From positions 1 to 64,000 of the forward strand of contig JAGAZO010000009.1 of the NCBI GenBank assembly GCA_017940005.1: 64,000 nucleotides of DNA, in the 5' to 3' direction. Every line of letters starts with the position of its first letter. Within the stretch, counting starts at the first letter, position 1. Origin of the DNA: Treponema sp. (GTDB lineage Bacteria > Spirochaetota > Spirochaetia > Treponematales > Treponemataceae). The notes beneath the pieces are model-generated. The model saw nothing but the letters and a program-made list of their open reading frames with translations, did no database searches and was not told the DNA's origin. A program made the position numbers and the translations under genes. Below, piece after piece: positions 9,923-18,560 of this stretch.

Positions 9923-9993
9923 GCGGCTGTAATATAGCGGTAGTATACGAGCTTCCCAAGCTTGGTGTAGGGGTTCAACTCCCCCCAGCCGCT
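9923..9993 (+). tRNA. tRNA-Gly (anticodon CCC)
   Basis: Acceptor GCGGCTG/CAGCCGC, anticodon stem CGAGC/GCTTG with loop TTCCCAA, giving anticodon CCC. The discriminator is T, as usual for glycine tRNAs, and CCA is not encoded. The D-stem (ATAT/GTAT) is A+T-rich. A dispersed hairpin repeat begins about 70 bp downstream. Confidence 0.93.
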
Positions 9994-10060
9994 GAACATT
10001 AATTACTAAAAAAAGAGTAGAACTATTTGATATAACGTGTTATACTTTTTTACATAGTTT

Positions 10061-10115
10061 TGGAAGAAAAAAGCCTGAAAAAGGAAACCTTTCTGAAAAG
10101 GTGTCCTTTTTCAGA
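10061..10115. repeat. Dispersed hairpin repeat, copy 1
   Basis: An 18-bp stem (10075-10092 with 10097-10114) with a four-base CTGA loop and one internal A-G mismatch. The same stem, with the same mismatch, recurs at 18059-18097, and the leading TGGAAG...AAAGCCTGAAA is shared too. It sits between tRNA-Gly and the next gene. No T-run follows, so it is not a simple terminator. Confidence 0.85.
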
Positions 10116-10194
10116 AATATTATTAATTTTATTAATATAAAATTCGTCTGGTATACAGTGTTTATTAATTATTAATTTTATCAAGAGGTGATAT

Positions 10195-10596
10195 ATGAGT
10201 GCAATAAATGATGTATGCGAATTTTTGAAAAAGTGCGGTACGTATTATCTTGCAACTGTTGACGGCGATCAACCGCGCGTGCGTCCGTTCGGAACGGCAC
10301 ATATCTTTGAAGGTAATCTGTATATTCAGACAGGCAAGAAAAAAGATGTGGCAAGACAGCTTGTAAAAAATCCAAAGGCAGAATTATGTGCATTTATTGA
10401 CGGGAAATGGTTACGTGTTGCAGCAACATTAGTCGAAGACAATAGACGCGAAGCACGTGTAAGCATGCTCGATGCATATCCTGAACTCAAACAGATGTAC
10501 GATGCAGACGATGGGAATACCACAGTGTATTATTTGAAAGATGCTGTAGCTGTGTTCAATTCGTTTACTGGCACACCGCACACAGTACGATTTTAA
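10195..10596 (+). CDS. Pyridoxamine 5'-phosphate oxidase-like flavin-binding protein
   Basis: The 133-residue protein has the split-barrel pattern of the PNPOx-like family: YYLATVDGDQPRVRPFG near the N-terminus, LYIQTGKKKDVARQL in the middle and a conserved C-terminal strand. Members bind FMN, F420 or haem and are often small oxidoreductases of unknown substrate. It is a single-domain member and not the vitamin B6 enzyme itself. AAGAGGTG lies just ahead of the ATG. The next gene begins 15 bp downstream and may be co-transcribed. Confidence 0.85.
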   Translation: MSAINDVCEFLKKCGTYYLATVDGDQPRVRPFGTAHIFEGNLYIQTGKKKDVARQLVKNPKAELCAFIDGKWLRVAATLVEDNRREARVSMLDAYPELKQMYDADDGNTTVYYLKDAVAVFNSFTGTPHTVRF

Positions 10597-10611
10597 TAAT
10601 TTTTTTATAAA

Positions 10612-12159
10612 ATGGTTGCAGACAAGCAGCGAATTCAAAAAATTAATAAAACACTCATTGTGCTGTACATGCTCGTGCTTGCGTATTCATCGCAGTTGTT
10701 CGCGCAGACGGCGCACATGTCAGCAAATGCGTTTTGCGTTGGTACAGGCATTGTCACACCTCAGCTGCTTGCACAGACAGCGCGTACGACAGAAAGCGAG
10801 ACGACACGAGATGCGGCAACAGCTGTTTTAGCGCGCATTCGGCTCGTGCCTGATTCTCGGATTACGCGCGACATGGCAACGCAACAGCCTATGGACGCAG
10901 AAACGTTCGCGCGCGCCGCATGTATTGCATCGGGCGTAAATGAAAGCGACATGGACGCGGTGATGGCGCAACTGCACAGCGCATATGCGTATGTTGCCGC
11001 GCATTTGGAGCATGGCATGACGCAGAGCGAGCAGGCGGAAAAATCGCTCGTGCTTTTGTATGACAGCGTTTTGAAAAAATACAGCGAAGCGCAGACGCTT
11101 CCAAGCGAAGCACTTGCGAGCGGCGCGTATAACTGCGTGTCGTCAAGCATCATCTACATGTACGTGATGAAACGCATGAATATTCCAGTGACAGGTGTCG
11201 AAACGCCGCTTCATGCATTTTGCATTGTGCATGTTGACGGCAAAGCGATAGATGTGGAAACGACAAATCCGTACGGATTTAATCCTGGCGTGCGGAAAGT
11301 GCTTGAATCAAGCAAACATAAAAACGCGTATTATCTTGTGCCAGCAAAAAATTATGCTTCGCGCAAAAATGTATCCGACCAGCGTCTTGTATCGCTCGTT
11401 TTTAACAATCGCATTTCTGCGCTCCAACGCCGTCATCAAAATGACGAAGCGATTGCGCTTGCAGTAGATGCGATGGCGTTGCAGAATAATTCTGCGCAAT
11501 CGTTTGCCACTGTGCAGACATGCATCAATAACACGATTGCAGATTATGGAACAAGCGGCAAAAGCGAAGACGCGCTTTTGCTCGTGGAAAAGGCAGAAGC
11601 GGCGTTTGGCAGCGCAGAACCGTATCAAAAAAATGCGGCGGCAGCGGTGAACAATTTAGTAAATGCGCACACAAGGCGCGGCGATTATGAAAGCGCGCTT
11701 GCAACGCTCGAAAAGCATAAATCAAAACTTGCGCAAAAAGATTACGCCACAATGCGTGAAAACGCTACAGCAAATTTATTAATTTCTGTTGTGGAGAATG
11801 AGCCGCTTGAGCGCGCGTTGACGCTTATCCGTGCACGTGAAAGCGATTTGACAAAAAACAGGTACACGCAGCTTATCGTCCGCGCATATTCGCACAAGGC
11901 GCAACAGATTGCAGAACGCGGCGCATGGCTCGAAGCTGCCGCTGTTCTTGAAAACGGCTTGCAAGAGCTTCCGAAAAACAGCGAGCTTACAAAGCAACGC
12001 AACGTGTATCGGCAAAACTTTGCAGCAGAAGTGCACAACGAGGCGGCAGCACGCTATAACGCTGGTGACAAAGCAGGCGCGCAGAGCGTTATTGCAGCGG
12101 GGTTGGCAAAATTTCCCGACAGCACGTTATTGAAAAATGATTTACAGCGGATGCGCTAG
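10612..12159 (+). CDS. Exported transglutaminase-like protein with TPR tail
   Basis: The 515-residue product has an N-terminal hydrophobic segment (LIVLYMLVLAYSSQLFA) that looks like a signal peptide. A transglutaminase-like papain-fold domain follows, with the Cys in GAYNCVSSS, the His in PLHAFCIV and the Asp in AIDVETTNPYG in the correct order and spacing. The C-terminal half consists of Ala-rich helical repeats, probably TPRs. This architecture suggests a periplasmic peptidase or amidase-like enzyme on a scaffold; the substrate is unknown. It starts close behind the flavin-binding protein gene and precedes a metallopeptidase-like gene. Confidence 0.75.
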   Translation: MVADKQRIQKINKTLIVLYMLVLAYSSQLFAQTAHMSANAFCVGTGIVTPQLLAQTARTTESETTRDAATAVLARIRLVPDSRITRDMATQQPMDAETFARAACIASGVNESDMDAVMAQLHSAYAYVAAHLEHGMTQSEQAEKSLVLLYDSVLKKYSEAQTLPSEALASGAYNCVSSSIIYMYVMKRMNIPVTGVETPLHAFCIVHVDGKAIDVETTNPYGFNPGVRKVLESSKHKNAYYLVPAKNYASRKNVSDQRLVSLVFNNRISALQRRHQNDEAIALAVDAMALQNNSAQSFATVQTCINNTIADYGTSGKSEDALLLVEKAEAAFGSAEPYQKNAAAAVNNLVNAHTRRGDYESALATLEKHKSKLAQKDYATMRENATANLLISVVENEPLERALTLIRARESDLTKNRYTQLIVRAYSHKAQQIAERGAWLEAAAVLENGLQELPKNSELTKQRNVYRQNFAAEVHNEAAARYNAGDKAGAQSVIAAGLAKFPDSTLLKNDLQRMR

Positions 12160-12250
12160 ATATAAGCTCGGCGCAAAGTTTTTCAATTTGCTCCCACTGC
12201 AAACTATCGTGCCTTTATACTTGCACGCACATGTGCTATAATCTGCGCGT

Positions 12251-13060
12251 ATGGATAATGAAAAAATCAAATTGATGCTGCTCGACGTGCAAGACACAAA
12301 GCTCGATTTTACTGTGATTCAATCAGGAAAAGAGAGCCGCCGCGTAAACGGGCTGTACAAACCAGAAACGCACGAAATTATTCTGCACAATAAAAATTTT
12401 AAAAGTGATAACGGCATCATCTATACGGCAATTCACGAGTATGCACATCATTTGATGACAGAAGAATTTATTAATAATTTTGGCGACACAGCACTGCCGA
12501 ATGCAAAATCGCACACACAAGCATTTTGGGCAAAGTTCAATGAATTATTAATTATAGCCGAAAAGAAAAAATATTACACGCTGTCAATAAAATCCTCACC
12601 GGAACTTGAAAAACTCACTGAAGAAATACGCACAAAGTATCTTGCAAAAAACGGCGAACTCATGCAAAAATTTGGTCGCCTTCTTGAAAGGGCATTTGAA
12701 CTGTGTGAAGAAGCGGACATTCGTTATGAAGACTACATTGACCGCGTGCTCTGTTTGCCGCGCACTGTTGCGCACGACATCAGAAATGTCGGCATGGAAA
12801 ACATAAACCCTGCGCTTGGTTACGATAACATGAAGCTCGTTGCATCGCTCAAAAATCCTGGTGACAGGAGCGCGGCAGAAAAGCAACTTTTAAACGGTAC
12901 AAGCCCCGTAAGCGTAAAAGCACACATGAAGCGCAAGAAAAGCGACGATGCTGACGATAAAAAAACGAGGCTTGAAAAAGAAAAAAAGCGCATTGAGCGC
13001 ACTATTGAACAGCTCCAAAAGCGACTCGAATTTGTGGAGGTGGCACTTGGCAACTTATAA
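12251..13060 (+). CDS. Putative zinc metallopeptidase (HExxH), unknown substrate
   Basis: A 269-residue protein without a signal peptide. It contains HEYAHHL (about residues 62-68), a gluzincin- or IrrE-like zinc motif preceded by a hydrophobic helix, as in many small metallopeptidases. The C-terminal ~45 residues are strongly charged (KRKKSDDADDKK followed by a coiled coil). The downstream exported-protein gene starts 14 bp inside its 3' end, so the two are translationally coupled. Catalysis is inferred from the motif only. Confidence 0.72.
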   Translation: MDNEKIKLMLLDVQDTKLDFTVIQSGKESRRVNGLYKPETHEIILHNKNFKSDNGIIYTAIHEYAHHLMTEEFINNFGDTALPNAKSHTQAFWAKFNELLIIAEKKKYYTLSIKSSPELEKLTEEIRTKYLAKNGELMQKFGRLLERAFELCEEADIRYEDYIDRVLCLPRTVAHDIRNVGMENINPALGYDNMKLVASLKNPGDRSAAEKQLLNGTSPVSVKAHMKRKKSDDADDKKTRLEKEKKRIERTIEQLQKRLEFVEVALGNL

Positions 13061-14033
13061 CTTTTTCACTAACGTTTTCAAATGCAGCGCACGCGCGCGT
13101 TGTGCGCTTGCAGCATTTTTAATAATTTTGCAACTGGGATTTTCGCAAACTTCTCCGCGCAATGCAGAAGACAGCGAGTCGTCTGCGCTGCAAATGCCCT
13201 CCATGCCTTCGATGCCTACCATTAGTGCGCCGTCACTTGGCACGCCGTTCTATACACCGGGAAAACCGCAGTCGCCTGTTACATCGCGCACAACTGACAA
13301 AGTGCAAAATGAAGCGCAACAAGGAAGCGGAACGCAATCAGCAACAAGCCAGCAGGCACAGCAACAAATGCAAACGCCGTCTATAACGAGTGGAAAAAAT
13401 GCTGCAACCGCATCGCCGTCGTTTGTCACCGCATCTGATTTAACATCGCTTGCAAACGCAGGACTTCTTAACAATTTTCACTCGCTGTTCGGCGATGCGA
13501 CAACGCCGTTCATGCAAGGACAATTTGCACAACAAAATCAAAACACAGAATTGCTGCTCGGTCAAATTTTGTCAGAACTTGCAGAATTAAAGCGACAAAA
13601 CAGTGCAGTTGTTGCAAACACGCAAACGTCAGACGCGCCCGTCTCACGCACAAGCGCCTCGCAACCAGCAATTCTTCGCTTCATTGCAAACGGCTATGAC
13701 GTGCTCGCCTCGTGTCGCACCATCTATTTTAGCGACATTGAAGCGGATGGCTCTTTTTTATTAACGGGCGACCGCAGATATATTTCGAGCGGGCAAGCGC
13801 GAAACGAAACTTTCTATCTGCTTTTTAAAATGGCAGGGAGCTCTGGCTTCTCTACGCAATACACGGTGGAGCCAGCTGTTGTACAAGATTATGAAAACAC
13901 GTTTTCGTTTGTCTACCAGCTTGCGCAGCGCAAAGATTTAACTGCTACAAAAACAGGCAATCTCGTCACAATGCGCATTGTAGAGCCTGAATACAACATG
14001 GATTTATTAATAGACATCGGAGCAGCGCAATAA
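13047..14033 (+). CDS. Exported protein, unknown function
   Basis: The frame is open from 12948, but the first ~100 bases overlap the preceding gene. A TTG at 13047 follows GGAGGTGG at good spacing and yields a classical signal peptide (CALAAFLIILQLGFSQ) near residue 30, so I choose it; the product is 328 residues. The mature part begins with a Ser/Pro/Met-rich stretch (MPSMPSMPTISAPS) and a Gln/Ser/Thr-rich linker. A predicted globular domain from about residue 200 to the end matches nothing I know. It is coupled to the metallopeptidase-like gene upstream and ends 4 bp before rsmG. Confidence 0.7.
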   Translation: MATYNFFTNVFKCSARARCALAAFLIILQLGFSQTSPRNAEDSESSALQMPSMPSMPTISAPSLGTPFYTPGKPQSPVTSRTTDKVQNEAQQGSGTQSATSQQAQQQMQTPSITSGKNAATASPSFVTASDLTSLANAGLLNNFHSLFGDATTPFMQGQFAQQNQNTELLLGQILSELAELKRQNSAVVANTQTSDAPVSRTSASQPAILRFIANGYDVLASCRTIYFSDIEADGSFLLTGDRRYISSGQARNETFYLLFKMAGSSGFSTQYTVEPAVVQDYENTFSFVYQLAQRKDLTATKTGNLVTMRIVEPEYNMDLLIDIGAAQ

Positions 14034-14037
14034 CTCC

Positions 14038-14940
14038 ATGGACGCGTTTGATTTTACACACCGTAGTGACGCGCTTCTGCGCCACGCTGCTCTACCGAGA
14101 GATGTTGCGTCGCCGCAAGGCACTGTTTCAACACATGACACTGCTTCACCTCGCAACACAAATACATTGCCGCACAATACAGACGACATATTGCCGCAAG
14201 GACTTTCGCTACTTGGCTTTGACGACGCAACAATTCCGCTGCTTGCACAAAAAATCGACGCGTATATAAAAGAGCTTCAGCTTTTCAATGCCGCATACAA
14301 TCTTGTGAATACGAGCGAGCGCACAGAACTGATTGTGCGACATGTATTTGACAGCATTGCACCGTGGCGCATCATCAAGTCGCAGGCAGACAACATGCGC
14401 CTGCAACCTGCACCACAACGCGATGCAATCTGCGCACTCCCGCAACAAAACAGCCCGCACGCGTCTTCACAAAGCGGCAATACACCTGCTGCGCCCAACT
14501 GCATTGCAAGCAGCATTTCTGTTGGTGACATCGGTTCAGGCGGCGGGCTTCCAGGCATTCCGCTCGCGCTCGTTTTTCCGCAGTTTGCATTCACGCTTGT
14601 AGAGCGCATGGACAAGCGGTGCGCGTTTCTTGAAAACTGTGTTGCGCTGCTCGGTTTGCAAAACGTGCGCGTACTCAAAAGCGAAGCGGAACGCGTTGCA
14701 CCAGAATCTTTTGATATTGTTGTTTTCCGCGCGTTCCATCCGCTCGACAATCATATTGCACAGACACTGCTTGCTCTTACAAAACGCGGCGGCATACTTG
14801 GCGCATACAAAGCAAAACGCAAAAATATCGAAGAAGAAATGTGCGGCGTAAAAAGCTGCATTGCCAATTATGAAAGTATTGCATTGCATGTGCCGTTCAT
14901 GGAAGAAGCGGAGCGCAACTTTGTGCTTGTAAAAAAATGA
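14038..14940 (+). CDS. rsmG: 16S rRNA (guanine-527-N7)-methyltransferase
   Basis: The SAM-binding loop is clear (VGDIGSGGGLPGIPLAL), followed by FTLVERMDKRCAFL, KSEAERV and DIVVFRAFHPL, all typical of RsmG (GidB). At 300 residues it is longer than the usual ~210-240. It carries about 55 extra N-terminal residues, rich in Ser/Thr/Asn, and a ~45-residue Gln/Ser/Pro-rich insert just before the SAM loop. No Met lies between the first codon and the conserved core, so the extension may be real or a weaker start may be used near the LSLLGFDD segment. It starts 4 bp after the exported protein gene. Confidence 0.9.
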   Translation: MDAFDFTHRSDALLRHAALPRDVASPQGTVSTHDTASPRNTNTLPHNTDDILPQGLSLLGFDDATIPLLAQKIDAYIKELQLFNAAYNLVNTSERTELIVRHVFDSIAPWRIIKSQADNMRLQPAPQRDAICALPQQNSPHASSQSGNTPAAPNCIASSISVGDIGSGGGLPGIPLALVFPQFAFTLVERMDKRCAFLENCVALLGLQNVRVLKSEAERVAPESFDIVVFRAFHPLDNHIAQTLLALTKRGGILGAYKAKRKNIEEEMCGVKSCIANYESIALHVPFMEEAERNFVLVKK

Positions 14941-15085
14941 GTTCGACCGCGTCGTGTGCCCCGCATCTGTGCAACGCTCTCTTTACTGTTGTTCCGTTGC
15001 GCCTGCGGTGCTCACGGCGAACATATTGACACATGTGTTGTTTTGTACAACAACAGCTACAGTATGTTGTAAAACGGCAGATACC

Positions 15086-15922
15086 CTACAACTGCGTGCC
15101 GGTCTTTATCTTCTCCTCAAACCGTTCTCGCTTTTTACCTTCGAGCGGGTTCTGTTTTCCGTTAATAATTTTTCTGAGCGCGTCAATCTCTTCGCCAGAA
15201 AAAGTCACGCCGTTATTCATATGGTTGATAAATGACGCCGTTGCAAGCGGCGCAACTGCTTTGCATATCTCTAAAATCGTTTCTGCATACACGCGGATTT
15301 CATACTGCGCGTGACCGTCCAAGCGCAGCTTCAAAAAATGAAAGAGATTGTGCAAATCCATTTCCCAATAAAATTCCGTATACAGTGAAAGCGGCAAATT
15401 GATTCGCGCAAGCTCGCGCGCAACGCCGTCATCTATGAGCTGCGTATAGTTGTCGTATGCGCTTATCTGCCCTGCTTCAAACTGCGTGCATATATTTTCA
15501 GCTTTGTCTTTTGGAAACGGTTCTGACGCACGTCCTTGCTTGTTGTCCATGCTCTGCGGCGCAATGTTCTCCGCAGCAGGAATGTAGAACTCGTCTTTCA
15601 TAATCGAGTAGCGTCCGCTCACCTCGTTCATCCGACCCATGCGGTGACGCACCCACTGGCGCGCGACAAAAATAGGCATCTTTACGTGGAATGTCATAAC
15701 AACTTGCTCAAATGGCGACGTATGTTGATGACGCAAAAGGTAGTCGATAAGCGCACCGTCCTGCGACACTGTTTTTGTTCCTTTGCCATACGACACACGC
15801 GCCGCTTGCACAATGCGCTCATCTCCTCCCAGATAATCGACAAGGCGCACAAACCCTTTGTCGAGCACAGTATATGCTTTATCTAAAATTGTTTCCGCTT
15901 CTGGTACAACACAATGCGCCAT
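15086..15922 (-). CDS. thyX: Flavin-dependent thymidylate synthase
   Basis: ThyX makes dTMP from dUMP using FAD and methylene-tetrahydrofolate. The diagnostic RHRx7S motif is present as RHRMGRMNEVS (about residues 91-101), together with RVSYGKGTK and HTSPFEQ upstream and the DLHNLFHFLKLR segment in the C-terminal half. At 278 residues it is full length. A GGGAG ribosome site precedes the ATG. It reads away from rsmG (convergent) and may share a transcript with nothing else. Confidence 0.96.
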   Translation of the reverse strand: MAHCVVPEAETILDKAYTVLDKGFVRLVDYLGGDERIVQAARVSYGKGTKTVSQDGALIDYLLRHQHTSPFEQVVMTFHVKMPIFVARQWVRHRMGRMNEVSGRYSIMKDEFYIPAAENIAPQSMDNKQGRASEPFPKDKAENICTQFEAGQISAYDNYTQLIDDGVARELARINLPLSLYTEFYWEMDLHNLFHFLKLRLDGHAQYEIRVYAETILEICKAVAPLATASFINHMNNGVTFSGEEIDALRKIINGKQNPLEGKKRERFEEKIKTGTQL

Positions 15923-15947
15923 ACTATTCTCCCGTATGTGTTAATTA

Positions 15948-16550
15948 TTAATTTTCCGATGCATCATCAGACGATACTGCATCGGAAACAGGAGCCTGTG
16001 TATCGTCAATAACTTCAACATCATCAACTACAATAGGACGATTGTGCCACTCAAATAAAAGATACCCTGCACTCACGATGAGTAACACAACACCAAGAAC
16101 ACGTATAAGTGCAAGTCCAATTTTCTGCGGAATGATAAATAAAATAATCGCCCCGACAAAAGAGACAATGACTTCTATCATGTATTGTCGACGCTCAATA
16201 TTTGTATCGCGTAACTTTGCAATAGTATACAATTCAAGTACAGCCGCAGCGAGCAAATACCCGGCAAGCATATACAGCATGATTATCCACATTGTCGCAG
16301 CAAATTTAAGCGGTAGAATAATTGCGAGCAACCCTATCACAATACTGATGACACTTCTGATAAGCACAACGAGCTGAAAACTTTTGTCAGCAACAAGGTA
16401 TCTGATTTTTACAAGGCTGAACAAACCGTTTATCACAGCTTCAATACCGAGCGCAATAACAGCAACTTTTATACATTGCTCAGGCGCAATAATCATCATA
16501 AGCGCAACAACAGCAAGCAATACGCCGAGCGTAAAAACTGTCTTTCTCAT
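15948..16550 (-). CDS. HdeD/DUF308-family membrane protein
   Basis: A 200-residue protein with six hydrophobic helices grouped in pairs, the pattern of the DUF308 (HdeD-like) family. A short acidic Asp/Ser-rich cytoplasmic tail follows at the C-terminus. HdeD is linked to acid resistance in enterobacteria, but most family members have no known role. It lies just upstream of thyX on the same strand (25 bp gap), so the two may be co-transcribed. No clear ribosome site precedes the ATG. Confidence 0.75.
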   Translation of the reverse strand: MRKTVFTLGVLLAVVALMMIIAPEQCIKVAVIALGIEAVINGLFSLVKIRYLVADKSFQLVVLIRSVISIVIGLLAIILPLKFAATMWIIMLYMLAGYLLAAAVLELYTIAKLRDTNIERRQYMIEVIVSFVGAIILFIIPQKIGLALIRVLGVVLLIVSAGYLLFEWHNRPIVVDDVEVIDDTQAPVSDAVSSDDASEN

Positions 16551-16620
16551 ATATCTATAGTATACTCAATTATTCTAAAATAAGAAAGGGCACACAGACG
16601 CATCGCAGTAACATCATTTT

Positions 16621-16740
16621 TTGGAGCATGCCGCTGGAAGAGCCGCCCTTCCGTTGCTTGCTCACGCGCGGCGTCCTCGCCTGCCGTGCGGCAGGCTTGC
16701 GGTCGCTGCTCCGTCTGCCATGCGGCAGACGGGCACAACT
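16621..16740 (-). repeat. GC-rich double-hairpin repeat element, copy A
   Basis: In the 367-bp gap between the DUF308 and sulfatase-factor-like genes lies a GC-rich block. It has two perfect hairpins with four-base loops: CCTGCC/GGCAGG at 16680-16695 and CCGTCTGCC/GGCAGACGG at 16711-16732. Read on the minus strand, its end (AAGGGCGGCTCTTCCA then GCATGCTCC and an A-run) matches the end of a similar block at 52250-52372. It has no coding potential I trust. The remaining ~180 bp of the gap shows nothing recognisable. Confidence 0.6.
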
Positions 16741-16917
16741 ACAGGGCGGGCTAGGTGCGCTGTTTCAAAGTGCGCTGCCGTACAGAGCGTTTGCCTTACA
16801 GCTGTATCGCTTTGTAAACACGCTTATTTACGTGTGGCAGTTTTCACACAACATAAACGGTGCACACGCAGTGCAACTGCATTAACAGCTGTGTTTCTTC
16901 TGCAATTCGCGCAAAAG

Positions 16918-17859
16918 CTAGTTTGCGCTGCGCACCACACGGAAGCCAAGAAAGCCATTGAGGTCTTCCGGCGAGCCGCTGCCCCGGAACGACACCGCAC
17001 AAACCCGCGCATAATTGTTCCACGAACCACCGCGTAGGACACGGCCCGAGCCAGACGACGGACCCGCGGGGTCGGTCGCCCCGTCCTTGTCATCGGCGTA
17101 GTCGCTGCTGGCAGGCAACCAGTCCCAGCACCACTCCCACACGTTGCCACTCATGTCGTACAGACCGTAGCCGTTGGGCTTCTTTTTCTTCACCTCGTGC
17201 GTCTTGCTTTCGCTGTTGCCATCGTACCACGCGTAGTCGCCAAGCTCTGTCTCGCTAGTCGTGCCTGCCCATGCGCGCTCCGTCGTCGTCGCAATGCCGC
17301 CGCGCGCAGCGTACTCCCACTCAGCTTCTGTCGGCAGACGGTAGCCCGTCTTTGCAAAGTCGCATGTCGCAGCGTTCCATGCCTCGTCGCTGCTTGTAGG
17401 TATGTCGCCATACGCAAGGCTTTCCCAGTCGCTTACGCTGCTCACGCTATAGCACGGCTCAAGTCCTTCCTTCAGGCTCAATTTATTGCAGTACGCTATC
17501 GCCATGTACCAGTTCACCCGCTCTACCGGTCGCACATCCTGCGCCTCGCCGTCGGCAGCTTCCTTGCCGCTTGAACCGTCAAACCTGCTCGGATTGTTCC
17601 CGAACACCGCCTTCCACTCTGCCTGCGTCACCTCGTGGTCGCACATGTAAAACGACTTGGTGAGCGTCACGCTGTGCACGGGCTTCTCGTCGCTAGAGGC
17701 GTTGGTGTCATTGCTCCCCATCTGGAACGTGCCTGCCCGAATGAGCCGCATGTCGGACATCCTTCCGCCATCCGCTTCCGCACTTTGCCTGCACCCCGCA
17801 AGCAGCACCGCAACGCATGTTGCCGCTGCCACAATACAAATTCCTTTTGTCAGTCTCAT
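16918..17859 (-). CDS. Lipoprotein with formylglycine-generating/sulfatase-modifying-factor domain
   Basis: The ATG at 17859 follows GGAGGTAGT and gives a lipoprotein signal (VAVLLAGC, Cys about 21); the longer open frame is discounted. From about residue 40 the 313-residue protein is an FGE/SUMF1-fold domain: FQMGSND near the start, HEVTQAEWKAVFG, YRLPTEAEWEYAARGG, WCWDW and the closing GFRVVRSAN. Such domains occur in sulfatase activators, ergothioneine enzymes and many secreted spirochaete proteins of unknown role. The base composition is distinctly richer in G+C than neighbouring genes. No sulfatase gene is nearby, so formylglycine activity should not be assumed. Confidence 0.87.
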   Translation of the reverse strand: MRLTKGICIVAAATCVAVLLAGCRQSAEADGGRMSDMRLIRAGTFQMGSNDTNASSDEKPVHSVTLTKSFYMCDHEVTQAEWKAVFGNNPSRFDGSSGKEAADGEAQDVRPVERVNWYMAIAYCNKLSLKEGLEPCYSVSSVSDWESLAYGDIPTSSDEAWNAATCDFAKTGYRLPTEAEWEYAARGGIATTTERAWAGTTSETELGDYAWYDGNSESKTHEVKKKKPNGYGLYDMSGNVWEWCWDWLPASSDYADDKDGATDPAGPSSGSGRVLRGGSWNNYARVCAVSFRGSGSPEDLNGFLGFRVVRSAN

Positions 17860-18044
17860 ACTACCTCCTATAAAGCTCTGCGCCCGCGAACATGCATGGA
17901 AGCACAAAATCACACGCTACAATTTTTAGACTGCCGCCTTTGCTCATTTTGTTTCATGCAACCATAAAATACGACGCTAGCGCAAAAAATAATGCATTAT
18001 TATAACACGGTTTTAGGAAAATGTCTTGATGCGGGAGGAAAATT

Positions 18045-18098
18045 TGGAAGGTAAAAGCCTGAAAAAGGAAACCTTTTGTAAAGGTGTCCTTTTTCAGA
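18045..18098. repeat. Dispersed hairpin repeat, copy 2
   Basis: The stem 18059-18076 with 18080-18097 repeats copy 1 at 10075-10114 including its A-G mismatch; only the loop differs (TGT instead of CTGA). The flanks TTTGGAAG and AAAGCCTGAAA are shared. It lies about 150 bp upstream of a tRNA cluster, while copy 1 lies about 70 bp downstream of tRNA-Gly. The rest of the 17860-18249 spacer holds nothing else I can support. Confidence 0.85.
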
Positions 18099-18249
18099 TA
18101 TGATATACCTTTACTGCGTTACTGCTGCACGCGCCGCGTGGCGTATACGGCAAACGAGCGAATACATGCTTCTTGCTGTCCTTTCACATACACTGCACGG
18201 CATACTTGACAACAAGTGCAACTTTTTGATATGCTTGTAAGACACATTT

Positions 18250-18334
18250 GGAGCGATGTCCGAGCGGTCGATGGAGGTAGTCTTGAAAACTATTGAGGAG
18301 CAATCCTCCGGGGGTTCGAATCCCTCTCGCTCCG
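18250..18334 (+). tRNA. tRNA-Ser (anticodon TGA)
   Basis: A class II tRNA with a long variable arm: acceptor GGAGCGA/TCGCTCC, anticodon stem GTAGT/ACTAT with loop CTTGAAA. The discriminator is G, as for serine. CCA is not encoded. It is the first of a four-tRNA cluster. Confidence 0.96.
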
Positions 18335-18467
18335 AAAGCTCTATGTTTACCCCTCTCACTTAAAGAAAGGGATTAGAACAGGAGCGAGTGCCGAGCAGGT
18401 GCGAGAAAGAATACGCAAGGAAGCATGCGTAAACGATTCGGACTATAACGAAAATGCGCATTTTTTT

Positions 18468-18552
18468 GGAAGCGTGGTAGAGCGGTAATACAACGGATTG
18501 CTAATCCGTCAGTTCCGAAAGGGCTGGGCAGGTTCGACTCCTGTCGCTTCCG
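18468..18552 (+). tRNA. tRNA-Ser (anticodon GCT)
   Basis: Class II cloverleaf with acceptor GGAAGCG/CGCTTCC, anticodon stem ACGGA/TCCGT, loop TTGCTAA, a long variable arm (GTTCCGAAAGGGCTGGG region) and discriminator G. CCA is not encoded. Confidence 0.95.
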
Positions 18553-18560
18553 TATTTTAT

